Below, in pieces: positions 43,590 through 54,280 of a stretch of DNA of 64,000 bases. The DNA is taken from NCBI GenBank assembly GCA_026315105.1, contig CM048744.1, forward strand, positions 836,514,094 to 836,578,093, given 5' to 3'. The translations under genes were made by a program, and so were the position numbers. Position 1 is the first letter of the stretch. The number at the start of each line of letters is the position of its first letter. Source of the DNA: Locusta migratoria. Its lineage: Eukaryota > Arthropoda > Insecta > Orthoptera > Acrididae. Below the pieces are notes generated by a model that saw nothing but the letters and a program-made list of their open reading frames with translations, did no database searches and was not told where the DNA came from.

Positions 43590-44070
43590 TTCACAGTATG
43601 CTGATACAATAACCTAGAAGCAGATCACATATAGTTTGAGATATAAAGAGAAACTTGAATCTCTTAACAAAGGCAAGTCTTCCAGTCCAAATAGTATACC
43701 AATTAGATTCTTTTCTAGTATGCTGAGATAATAACACCATACTTAGCTGTCATATACAACCATTCGCTTAGTGGGAGATCTGTACCAAGGACTGGAAAGT
43801 TGTACAATTCACTCCAATATTCAAGGAAGACGATAGGAGTGCTTCCGAAATTACAGGACCATGTCACTTTGTTAGAAAATTGCGAACTACCTGGAAGAGA
43901 ACGACCTATTGATTCTTAGTCAACACGGATTAAAAAAACGTATTGTGCTTGTGAAACACAGCTAGCTCTTTACTCACATGAAGTGGTGATTGCTATCGAA
44001 AAGGGATCTCAAATCGATTCCGTATTTCTAGATCATCTCACTGGCGGCTTCTGATGAAATTGTTGCCTAC
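43590..44070 (+). pseudogene. CR1-like LINE reverse transcriptase remnant
   Basis: Heavily decayed, readable only across frames. Pieces include KGKSSSPNSIPIRFFSSML, a WK.V..TPI-like stretch at about 43790-43830, LEENDLLILSQHGLKK (compare the QHGF motif) and GSQIDSVFLDHLTGGF at about 44010-44050 (compare FLDFSKAFD). The order matches RT motifs 1-3 of CR1/R1-type LINEs. Confidence 0.55.
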
Positions 44071-44339
44071 TAAATCGACCTGTTATTTGTGCAGAAAAAT
44101 AAACAACAGCGTGTTTAAACGGATGTCTCTGTAGTTCTTTTTCGCTAATCCTGTTATTTCAGTGCGTTATATAACCCATACCTACTGATAGGAAGGCGAA
44201 CGCATTCGTTGATTATCAGTACTGGCTGAGAAGCAAGTAAACAGCCATCCCCTCTCGGCACCTCTAGGTGCGTTGGCTATGCCCTTAATTTTCTCTGCTC
44301 TTCGCATTCCATTGAATCATGCCGTATTTTTTCCTTAGA

Positions 44340-44570
44340 AGAACGAACAAGAGAACGACCGGATTCCAACAGCAGCATCGATTATTTACAAACAAGATAA
44401 GCGGGTGTTTACATAATTCCCTGTGACTATTGCTCTGCATATATAGGCCAGACAATACGAACTGTTCAGGAGCGGTGTACAGAACACGAAAAACTGACCC
44501 GTCTTCTGCAACCGTCTAAGTAAGCAGTAGAACAACAGTGTTTCCATGAGACACGCAGTGGGATATCTTT
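44340..44570 (+). pseudogene. Divergent PLE GIY-YIG fragment
   Basis: Read across frames: a basic linker, then IIPCDYCSAYIGQTIRTVQE, RCTEHEKLTRLLQPSK and a stop. The spacing of GIY-YIG strand, Arg and Glu-His matches the PLE nucleases at 6488 and 14820, but the sequence is clearly a different subfamily. Confidence 0.7.
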
Positions 44571-44857
44571 ATCTAATATATAAAGCAGAGTGTCCGTGTG
44601 TTTGTGCGTGTTGCATACAAATCTAAAGTTTTGTTCCAATATTTATGAAATTTTGTACACGTAAGCTTCAATCCATGAGGACGGTCGCCGTAAGTGGAAG
44701 AATCACATACGATATATAGTTAACGAGATATAACGTCATAAACAATGAGATGCGCGAAAAACTGCTGCATTTAAAGACAATGCTGCTCATTTTCTCCTAA
44801 ACCACTGGACCGATTTCAACCAAATGTGGTACCCACATTCCTTACTGTGAGGTAACA
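44571..44857. other. Possible Helitron-like start or unclassified repeat
   Basis: TCTTTATCTAATATATAAAG followed by CAGAGTGTCCGTGTGTTTGTG resembles the 5' end of insect Helitrons. No matching hairpin-CTRR end was found, so this remains a suggestion. Confidence 0.25.
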
Positions 44858-45424
44858 ATTGCAGGAAGCTGAATTTTTGGTATGTTGTTAGGACATATTA
44901 GAGTAGTATTAAACCAAGTTTGCAGCTTCAAAATCCTTTAGCTTAACTTTTAAGAGCCAAAAAACCTCGAAATTTTCGGACTTTTTTCTGATTTTGGCTT
45001 ATAACTCGTGAAGGGTGGTTTCTTGACGAAAAGTCACTCACATCACTATTAATGTAGATAAAATATTCTAAAATTTAAGCCCAATCGCCGCTCTGTAAGT
45101 CCAATAGTTCCCGAGATATTGGACTACAAAAATTGACTTATTTCTCCAAAAAGTTCAAATTTCCGATTTTAGTCATCTTTCGGTGGCTCTAATGATCATC
45201 CCATGGGGAAAGTCATACAAAACAAAATTATAGAGCAGTTATTTAGCTTTAATCTAAGTACAGAACGAAGTCCATAGGCCCAATAGATTTCTAGTTATCG
45301 TTAAAAAACGAAAAGTTAGAAAAATCGGAGTATTCAATAAACTGACCCAGATGAATTGCAGCCCTCTTATCCAATATATGTTAAAGAAGAACGAGGAATT
45401 ACTCACTGACGATGATTATTAATT
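44858..45424 (+). repeat. Long inverted repeat, left arm (567 bp)
   Basis: Reverse complement of 54281-54854 with a few percent difference. It starts ATTGCAGGAAGCTGAATTTT and ends near GATGATTATTAATT. The text is non-coding, with features such as CCCGAGATATTGGACT. Flanking bases do not form an evident target duplication. Confidence 0.85.
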
Positions 45425-45830
45425 ATGTATAAATAAGTGTAATTTATGTGTTAGTGCATACCAATATATTTGTGAAAGTAGATATTGCTGTAAAAACAAC
45501 GAAAGCCTCTCCGTATGTTTTTGTCAGCCATTAAGGGATTGGGACTTTCCTTCGTAGCGAGGCCTTTTGTTGTGCGTAGGCACCCCCGCCCCCCTCACTC
45601 CGAGGGTTCACTGCATTCTGGGACCAGTGAATTCTGGGCCCAACCAGAAATGTGCGAATTCTAGGCCCAGTTTCTTGGAAACTACCTGCGGGAGGGCAGA
45701 GCCTCCCTGCTCCCCTGGGAGTCCCCGTCCAGCGCAGTGGCTGACCGCGTAGACAGTCACTGCCAGTACGACTCTAACTTGCATAGTATTCAGTTCGTGC
45801 ATCTTGTCTCCCAGTGTGCTTTAAGTTCGA
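45425..45830. other. Leader region of the MULE-like gene
   Basis: No coding domain. It contains GTGAATTCTGGGCCCA and GCGAATTCTAGGCCCAG at 45627-45668, inverted relatives of the GGGCCCAGAATTCACT repeats at 50288-50335. Confidence 0.4.
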
Positions 45831-46543
45831 AATGGAAGTGTCAACGACCAACCGTGATAAGCCATGTGCAGACTATGACGGCTACTCGTATACCATAAGG
45901 AGAACCAAAGCAGATGGGACTGTGTTTTGCCGCTGTTTAAAGCAAAGAACAAAGTATTGCCGAGGAATGATTGAGACGAAAGACTGTGAGGTGTTTAGTT
46001 CAAACGAGCATCAATGTGGAGCACCGGATGACGCTCGCATAGAAATACAGAAGGCAGTAAATCGGGCTAAGAAGAGATCAAGAGACGAAGAGACTTCGAT
46101 GTCTAAAATATATGCTGAAAAATTGGGTGAACTCCACAATCGAGGATATCATTTTGTGTCTGAAATGTCAGAAGAGCTATCAACGAAGCGGATATTATAC
46201 AGGCATCGGTCCAAAGCACGCGGAGATCAGAAAGAGCCAGAGACGAGACAACAAGTCGATCTTTCGTCTTAGCTTCTAAATATGAATGACGGTAGCAGTT
46301 TTCTCTTGAGCGATTACAACATTGGAGATAGGGTGATAGTCTTTAGTGGAAAAGCAGGAAGAGAGGCTTTAAAGACTAAACGAGCCTTTTTTGTGGATGG
46401 GAGCTTCAAATGTTGTAGCTAGCAATTTGCTCAAATATATACGATAGATGCAGACTTTGGAAGTTCAAAGTATGAAACAAATATCTATCCGATGGCCTTT
46501 GCATTGTTACCCAACAAAAGAAAAGAGACATATATTCGTCTTT

Positions 46544-46904
46544 ATTATGAATAGCAGTGATTTTCCGTCTTTGCAACTACAATAAAATGCGATTTTTTCA
46601 CACCAGACGCGTTTCGTTTTATTGAATGTAAAACACCTTCAGTTGTCTGTAATAGCAGAAATCTACAGTTTGTTTTGTGTTTAGATCGAAAACAGTTCTT
46701 AAATGGTCCCTGAAAAGTAGGCCTAATGTTTGGTACTTACGGAAATTGTGTTTCGATCTAAACACAAAACAAACTGTAGATTTCTGCTATTACAGACCAC
46801 TGAAGATGTTTTACATTCAATAAAACGAAACGCGTCTGGTGTGAAAAAATCGCATTTTTATTGTAGTTGCAAAGACGGAAAATCACTGCTATTCATAATT
46901 ATGA
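46544..46904. mobile_element. Foldback element with hammerhead-like motifs, inside the MULE gene
   Basis: Two inverted arms of about 145 bp (46547-46691 and 46751-46897) surround a 59-bp spacer. ATTATGA occurs at both edges (46544-46550 and 46898-46904), a probable 7-bp target duplication. Removing the element and one copy restores the MULE frame (RLYYE to SNYGHYG). Each arm contains a hammerhead-like motif, better kept in the right arm. Confidence 0.82.
46796..46840 (+). ncRNA. Hammerhead-ribozyme-like motif (right arm)
   Basis: ACCA (46796-46799), core CTGAAGA (46800-46806, fits CUGANGA), one T, stem II GTTTTA/TAAAAC around CATTCAA, core GAAA (46827-46830), self-complementary ACGCGT (46830-46835), C at 46836 as cleavage position, then TGGT (46837-46840) pairing with ACCA. 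The same extra T before stem II occurs in the motif at 14483-14524. The left-arm copy (46602-46646, minus) has lost the last A of the first core box (CTGAAGG) and one stem I pair. Confidence 0.55.
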
Positions 46905-47490
46905 AAGCAACTACGGACATTATGGCCACACAAACGAAGAATATATTCGTATTTTCAGCAATCTTAAAAATAATATAAAAGAATGGAATCCTCAAAATGT
47001 CACTGTTGTTCTTGAAATAGCTGCTATTTCTGCATTAAAAGTTGTGCTCCCGTCGGTTCAAGTTCATGGCTGCCATTTCCGCACGAAGAAATCTCTCTGG
47101 AGGAAAGTTCAAGACTTGGGACTTGCTTCCGAATACAGAGAAAATGAAGAAGTAAGGTTGCAAATTCAGATGTGTGCTTCTCTGGCATTCCTTCGACCGG
47201 AAGATGTCTGCGATGGCTGGCTCGAAGTCCATTCACAATCACCAGATATCCCCAAGCTGTCTCAGTTTTTCGACTATTTCGTAGACAGGTGGTTAGAAAA
47301 CGATGAAGTCCCGATCAGAGTTTGGAGCTGCTACAGGCTGCACCATTGTACCACCAACGCTGTAGAAGGTTGGCACAACAAGATTAATAATTTGCTTGGG
47401 AAACCGAATCCTATTATTAAAGACGTAATCAAGTGCATGAAGACGGAAGCAGAGAACTCGCCACGTGCTTTAATGAGATCAGAGTTAGGT

Positions 47491-47807
47491 AAGGTAAAAG
47501 GTAAAGCAGTCAACAATCCGAAGATTGGTTTGAACAACACAGTGCTTTACTAGGCATGGTTTGGAGGTGGTATGCCGTTGCCTTCCTCCGACCTTCGAAC
47601 TGACTTACCCAGCCAGTTATAGGGGGACCTACAGTTTAACGTGGGTTCCGAACCACGGTGCTACTTGGTATTTTTCACATGAGCAATACTGCCAGAGGTG
47701 AAAGAAGTGGAAAGTGACAGATAAAAATCCTAGGACCTGGCGGGGATCGAACCCTGGACCTCTGAATTTGTAGTCTGACACTCTACCACTGTGCAACCGA
47801 GGCGCAC
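47491..47807 (-). mobile_element. tRNA-derived SINE (family 2), copy B, inside the MULE gene
   Basis: Same family as 38371-38690. Head at the right with A-box (GCACAGTGGTAGAGTG reversed) and B-box (GGTTCGATCCCCGCC reversed). Exact 11-bp duplication CAGAGTTAGGT (47480-47490 and 47808-47818). Confidence 0.93.
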
Positions 47808-47929
47808 CAGAGTTAGGTGTGGAGGGAAAACAAAAGAAAAAACATACGTGAAACTCGATGAAAGGATGACAAAAATAGTACAAAAGTACTACTTCAAAAA
47901 TGTGAATAAATTCATTGGCCTAGTTTGAG

Positions 47930-49394
47930 AGAACGTATGTGAAAAAATGTACAAAGAAATAATAATTTAAAAGTTAATAAAATAAAATAAATGATTTTAA
48001 ACACGATTGAATGACAATGTATTCTTGTCATTTATCCAGTCCAAAGCTTGGATAAAGTGCGATGGGAGTCTGTTTATTACGAAAATTCCGTAAACATAAC
48101 ATGATCACTTCCTGGCAAAAGTGAATTTCTTATATGGAGCACTGTGACTTTTTGTAATATATTCTCTCTCTGACGCAATCATTTAGATCTAAATCTTCAA
48201 AAAGATTTTACTTATGACCAGTTGCAGCCAATGTCAACTACCTCAAAAAAAAAAAAAAAAAAAAATAAAAAAATAAAAAATAAAAAAAAAAAAAAATTAA
48301 AAAAAAAATAAAAAATAAAAAAAATTAAAAAAAATGGAAAACTTAAAAACCTAATTACAAAAATGTAATTTAAAAATCGTGTCTATCCTTCTTTACAAAA
48401 CCTTATATTAAAATAAATTAAAATAATATGCTCCTCATACCTCTGGATGGTATATGTAATGTAAAGAACATAATATATGATGGCATACGAAAAAAGGGTA
48501 GGATTATGCACATAATTAAAGATCATTGGATATAACTCACATACGGTGCATAGGTGACATAAGTTGTACATGGCTTCTTCTCCCGCTCCTACCACTACAT
48601 GCGCGTATCCCCTGTACGTGATTTCAAAACAGAATAACAACTGGCAAGCCGTCAGAAAAACTAAAACATACAGTTTTGGAAGCAAAGAGTTAAAACTGCG
48701 TTCAGAACGACACATAATCTTAAAGTGCGATTGCGTGATAATATACCACAAACGAAGCCAAATATGCAAATTACGGGATTTATGAACGTCCTGTCGCTGA
48801 GAAGCCCTCCACTGGCCAGACTCGAAGGTCCTTCATACGTGGCGATTTGGAGAAAATACTTATGGTAGCAAGAAAATTGCATTAGGTTTGCATTTTGACA
48901 AGGAGAAATTTAGCATATATAATATTGAAGATCAAATGGAAATGGTGCACAAAAGCGACTCTACGTTGGAGATACAGATTGCAAAAATAAATGAGCAAAA
49001 TTAATTTTCTCCTAATGCCTACTTCAAGATTTATGATGTTATGCCGTCCTGTTAACACCGCCCTTCAAATGACCACCAACGGAAACAAAATGTCCTGCTG
49101 CCGAAAGAACAACGTTGAATGTTGACATAATGTTCAACGATATTTCCTCTTTTAAACGCGTATAGCAATGGCTCTAATTTTTTCCTGTTTTCCCTTGTTT
49201 TACGATGCATTCTCTGTCATGGTATAGAAAATCATGTCATTCATTGTAGCCGTAAACACGCACTCTTATTATGTAAATTATTTTATGGTTCACACACTCT
49301 CGTTTTAATGTATGTCTTAATACGCGTGTTCATATTGCTGATTCTATACATTTTACATGTGGCAATACTAATAACGTTATGCAGGATTATAATT
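47930..49394. other. Non-coding DNA with an A-rich tract
   Basis: No gene recognised. 48245-48335 is a long A-rich tract with scattered T. Several open frames (for example 48383-48769 minus) have no domain. Confidence 0.5.
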
Positions 49395-49405
49395 ACAAAA
49401 TAGAA

Positions 49406-49605
49406 GCCGGCCGCGGTGGCCGAGGAGACTGAGGCGCTTCAGTCACGGTCTGCACGGGCACTACGGTCGGGGGTTCGAATCCCCCCTCGGGCATGGATAT
49501 TTGTGCCGTCTTTAGTATAAGGTAGTTCATAAGTAGTTTGTAAGTTTAGGGACTGATGACCCCGTAGTTAAGTCCCATAAGCTTAACAAACGTTTGAACG
49601 TTTGA
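49406..49605 (+). mobile_element. tRNA-derived SINE (family 1), full length
   Basis: Complete copy from GCCGGCCGCGGTGGCCGAGG to a doubled GTTTGAAC tail. Exact 11-bp duplication ACAAAATAGAA (49395-49405 and 49606-49616). Confidence 0.95.
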
Positions 49606-49616
49606 ACAAAATAGAA

Positions 49617-51250
49617 AGGGTTTTCCTGTCTCGAAGTCATATGTAGGGGCCATGCACATTTAGCGCTATGAGTGAGATGGGAAGCAATACGCAGATTATT
49701 TCACATATACGTGCACACTCCTGGTTCATGTACATTACACGTAGGTCTAACATTCGCAGGTCGATGGGTGTGGAACAGATTTTATTTTACGTTAATTTAA
49801 ATGCTCTTTGTTAAACAGACGTGATTTTAAAATTCTGTGTTTTTAATTTGGTTTCCAGGTTTTCCATTGTAACTTCTGAATATCCAATCATAAGTAAAAG
49901 TTGTCAAACAAAAATTACGTGAACATTTCCAACTGTATCACTTTTGGTTCTTCTTTGATCATTTCCACACCTTTTTCATCAGTACAGCACGTAAACCTAC
50001 GTTTGCACGGGCCATAAAAATTGTTATCGCCGACAACACTGGCCCACAATGTTTTCTGGCAACATTGGAACCACTCGAATTGCAGCCACATGTACTATAA
50101 CGATGCCGGTCACTGTTGTCTTGTAATTTTTGTAGAAAAGTATTTCAGGGCCGATTGTGTTTACATGAATCAAGCTACAGGTGCAAAATAATGAAGTCGG
50201 CTCGCCTACCTGCCGGCCGGCACCCATCCCGTCGTGAGGGAGGGAGGGGGGTGGGTGGGAAGGAGGATTAGTGGCCCGACCTTTCCGGGCCCAGAATTCA
50301 CTGGGCCCAGAATTCACTGGGCCCAGAATTCGCGACACCCACTCCGAGTGCTGACCCAGCGGATGTTCTGTCCTCCTCCCAAACTTCTTGTCTCCGAGGT
50401 CTTCCCCATTACATCCAGTTTGTCCCTTCTAACGGCTGTATTCGGATGTGTGAAGAACGTTTCAAACAAAAATCGTCTAAATATCGATCGTGGTAGTGTT
50501 TTAACTACTTTTTTTTTTTTTACAATATGTCGGAGCTACCCCCGTCGGATGTTTGTTTCGGGGAAGGGGGTTGGAACACTTGCGCGGAGTGACACTTGCG
50601 CGGAACCCGGGGCCCTTGGGGCGGCCGATGGCTTTTCCTGGGTACAGGCACACCAAGAAGTCTAGCACTGCTGTTGTCAAGTTTCCACACTGTCAACATA
50701 ACACGAAACTCAGTGAAATTGCACAACCGTATGCAAGCAGAAGAGCAATATAGTAACTTGTTCTAACTACATATTAATTCGTTGAGTGTTCCTCCTGAAA
50801 ACAAAAACGTATTTTAATCGTGATAATGTTGGAGAGTTATTAAGACATTCTCTGCTACTACAAGACGATGACTTTCCACAGTCATACCTCCTAAAAGCAT
50901 ATTATTCAGAACACTAAGCATATCAAGACACCTGCACAAGCAATAAATATATTAGGCATCCTGCACAGATACGTTGATGTAATTGACCACTATGTAGTTA
51001 ACCCCACTATCACGCAACTTCCATCTTTTTTAAAAATAGCTACTATGCTTTTTAATAGGAGACACAACCTTAAACCTCCAATTAAAAAACATTAATAATA
51101 AGTCAATGAGTATTTTACATACATTAAGCGTTTATTCGTAGACCCCAAAACGATTTGGCTTTATTCGAATTACAAATACATCTAAAAAATGTATGAAATA
51201 CGGAATTTGTAAGGGAATATCACACACCGTAAAACGCTAAAGATAAATTT
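49617..51250. other. Non-coding DNA with a GGGCCCAGAATTCACT repeat
   Basis: 50288-50335 holds three near-perfect tandem units of a 16-bp GGGCCCAGAATTCACT repeat. Inverted relatives lie at 45627-45668. The rest, including open frames at 50234-50665, shows no domain. Confidence 0.5.
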
Positions 51251-51257
51251 AGTTGCA

Positions 51258-51455
51258 GGCCGGCCGCGGTGACTGAGGCGCTCCAGTCACGGTCTGCACG
51301 GCTACTACGGTCGGGGGTTCGAATCCCCCCTTGGGCATGGATAATTGTGCCGTCCTTAGTCTTAGTTAGTCCATAAGTAGTTTGTAAGTTTAGGGACTGA
51401 TGACCCCATAGTTAAGTCCCATAAGCTTTACAAACATTTGAACATTTTTTAAACA
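51258..51455 (+). mobile_element. tRNA-derived SINE (family 1) lacking its A-box
   Basis: The head reads GGCCGGCCGCGGTGACTGAG: the TGGCCGAGGAG segment of the A-box is deleted. B-box, body and tail are intact. A 7-bp duplication AGTTGCA flanks it (51251-51257 and 51456-51462). Confidence 0.92.
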
Positions 51456-51867
51456 AGTTGCAAGACTTCCAGGAAAAATGAAGCGAAATTAGCAGCCAAT
51501 AGTTGGTTATAAATTACATTGGCTGTTAACTGTATAAATATAAATTACGGAATACGCGGAACTCCTGTTCAGTACAGTCAAAAAGGTCTAAGGTAATAGG
51601 CAGTGGTTTACAATCAGATATCCGTATCACTCTCCTCCTCAAGAAGTCTGTGTGAAGATTTATATTCAGAACATTCAAGAAAAAGGCTTCTGTCGTGTTG
51701 AAATTACAAGAAGCAGCTCATTTACTCAGGAAGGGAAAACGTTATGGTGTCTGTAAATTTGAATGGCTGTATCTCTTGTAGTAACATTCATTTTTGATAA
51801 AATGTTAAAATCCAATATACCAGAATTTTGTTTTTCTAAACTCAATGCCAACTTGTGTCACAAATTA

Positions 51868-52019
51868 CGCGGCCGGTCCGGTAGGAGGTTCGAGTCCTTC
51901 CTCGGACATGGATATGTTTGTTTGTATTTTGCCTAAGTTATTTTAAGTAAGATTAAGTAGTGTGTAAGTCTAGCGACCGATGACCTAAGTAGTTTGGTCG
52001 CATAAGGCTACACATATAC
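51868..52019 (+). mobile_element. tRNA-derived SINE (third subfamily), 5'-truncated
   Basis: GAGGTTCGAGTCCTTCCTCG, then a GTTTGTATTTTGCCTAAG and AAGTAGTGTGTAAGTCTAGC body. It is related to family 1 but with a distinct body. The A-box part is missing. Confidence 0.75.
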
Positions 52020-52269
52020 ACGTAATTTAGTTATTTCATCACCACATTTAAGTACTAATAATTAAAGAAACTTAAATGTAAAAATTTGTAATAAATACTG
52101 AAAACAAATTATTGATGTTTCTCATAAGATGAATGTACAGAACCGTTGAATTACGTCTTGTGAATGTACCTATGGCACAGGTAGCGGCTGGAGGGCGTGG
52201 AGTAGGGGTGGTGTATCCCTACTTGTGGAACACCCTGTTCACTACCTGCAGCGTTCGGGTCTCCCCGCA

Positions 52270-52322
52270 AGTGTCTACACATTCCCTTTCCCCGCAAGTG
52301 TCACTCCCCGCAAGTGTCACAA
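52270..52322 (+). repeat. Short tandem repeat CCCCGCAAGTGTC
   Basis: Three copies of CCCCGCAAGTGTC are spaced irregularly at 52263-52320. A further ACACTTGCGCGG-like relative is near 50590. Confidence 0.7.
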
Positions 52323-52380
52323 ACTCGTTGGGAAGTGCTTGGAGAGGGAACAGTGACAGTGAAAAAAGCGTGGAATTTAG

Positions 52381-54250
52381 ATGCTGATAAAAGTGTGTCA
52401 AAAACGTGGGCTTGAAAGGATCATGAGGTTTTTGTGCAAGTTAAACGAATTGTCCATACATGACGCATGCAGGAAGAGGTACACTGTGGAAAGTAATGTG
52501 AAAGCATCTGTCCAGCGAGGAGATGTTTCATCTGCTCAGCCATCGTCTTCGCGTGGGGAAAGGCTGAGAAGTGCGTCGGGTTCAAGGCGTCACATCATTG
52601 GAGATTTTTGTTTCCCTTGTGGTGAAAAATTCTCCAAGGAATATTTCGAAAAACAGATAAACTTGCCTGAATATCTACGGGATGAACTCCATCAAGTGGA
52701 AACACTGGAAGTGAAAGAATCGATTGTGGAAAAAGCTAGGCAAGCTGGTGAATGGGGACAACAGATTCTTCAGCGAATTTCATGTATAAGTGAACTTGTT
52801 GCTGCTGAGGGTAAGTACCACAAACATTGCTACCTAAAATTGCACTCCTGTCGCGATCTACTGGTGCATGAGGTAAACGAGGGCGTCCTGAACATGCCCT
52901 TCTTATCGAGGGTATGGAGCGTACATAAGCGTACCTTCCAGAAACAAGAGAGGAAAACCAATTTTCCATAAGTGACTTGATTGCAGAGAACTTCACAGGT
53001 AATTACAAACCAACAGTTGCAAGTGTTCAAGCTCATCTTAAAAGGCAATATGGAGAAAAAATTATTTTTGCGCAGTCTTGATGTTCACAGACATTGGACA
53101 AAACATTATCTTTTTGAAAAGTGGTACAATCAAAGACTTAGCGATCCTGCTCAAGTGTGGCTTAGAGTTGTCAGAACTGCAGCAGAGATTATCCTGCAAG
53201 ACATTTGTTCCCGAACATTTGACACTACTCAATATCCCCCGTCAGAGGCCTTTTTAAAAGACGCGAGGGAATCAGTTCCTGATCCTCTGCAACTGTTGCT
53301 TGAACAGATTATCCTGAGAAACAAACGTTCTTCTCTCGAACAATGGAAAAAAGAAGTGCATAGGATTTGCTCATGGAATCATGGCTGCAACGAGGCCCAA
53401 ATCTTTCCTATCCTCAATTCAAATAAGCTTTGGAACCTATTTGTATAGAAAATTTGGTTCAAAGCACCTTGTTGAACTTTACCAGAGTATAGGAATTTCT
53501 TGTACATATACGGAGGCTATGCGTTTTGAAAATTCCGCTATCCTCCGTGGAGAAGTGACCCAACTATTTGAAAGAGGAGTTTTTATGCAGTTTGTGTTCG
53601 ACAATGCAGATGTAATTGTTAACACAATTCATGGAGAAAGTACGTTCCGTGAAATGGGTGGTATAATGATCATGACCCCTCACTCATCCGTTCACCCAGA
53701 CAAAAACATACCAAGTTTGAAGTCTGTTTCTGCAGAGTCTATCAGGTTCACAAACTGCCACACATTAAACATTCTTGTATTAGATCGAAATCTGGCTTGT
53801 CATCCATTTCAATTAACGAAGTGAAAATCGCTGAAGACATTTTGCCAAAATCCCCATACCTGCTGTGGTTGTTTGGAAAAGCAACTAACATGCCAGGCAT
53901 CCCAGGGTGGAATGGATTCATGGACCAAGTGACTGAAGATGTTCCTTACAAACGTTCAAAGATTGTATATCTCCATTTTATCCATGCTCCCCAAACCAAC
54001 TACGACACTGTTTTAACACAACTTTTGGAAGCCAGTTAAAGAACAAGCATTTATGGTCAGGAAATACGTTTTGTGACCTACGACCAACAACTGTACTTGA
54101 AAGCCCGAGACATTGTGGAGAGCCACCAGCATCCTCAGCTCGTTAACATAGCTTGGAGGTTTTCACCTCATGTAATTCATGGGGGCCATCGGTGCCATAA
54201 TGGCAGGAAGTGGAGTCAAGGAACTTATCTGTTCAATATTTGCTGAAAAC
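52381..54250 (+). pseudogene. TE-associated protein of unknown function (FDNAD family), broken
   Basis: Four overlapping frames form one decayed gene. The first (52381-52971) has a Cys-rich module CFPCGEKFSKEYFEKQ and a LVAAEGKYHKHCYLKLHSC block. The second has FEKWYNQRLSDPAQVW. The third (53381-53824) has GTYLYRKFGSKHLVELYQSI, FVFDNADVIVNTIHGEST and FREMGGIMIMTP. The last region ends with GSGVKELICSIFAENSVEKI next to the right inverted-repeat arm. I recall similar multi-copy proteins in many invertebrate genomes, probably carried by mobile elements, but cannot name a function. Confidence 0.55.
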
Positions 54251-54280
54251 AGTGTTGAAAAAATCCTATTTATATACAGT

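Larger units (their letters stand above)
45831..47929 (+). pseudogene. FLYWCH zinc finger plus MULE-type transposase, broken
   Basis: ATG 45831 opens a 147-residue frame with a FLYWCH-like finger (YTIRRTKADGTVFCRCLK, YCRG, NEHQCG). After a stop the MULE core appears: AFFVDGSFKCC (first catalytic Asp), QIYTIDADFGSSKYE, AFALLPNKRKETYIRLYYE. A foldback insertion follows (46544-46904). The frame resumes as SNYGHYGHTNEEYIRIF, then VTVVLEIAAISALK where the usual DFE has lost its Asp, VHGCHFRTKKSLWRKVQDLG and TTNAVEGWHNKINN (third acid). A SINE (47491-47807) precedes the end near 47929. Mutator-like transposases cut and paste DNA; this one is dead. Confidence 0.8.
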
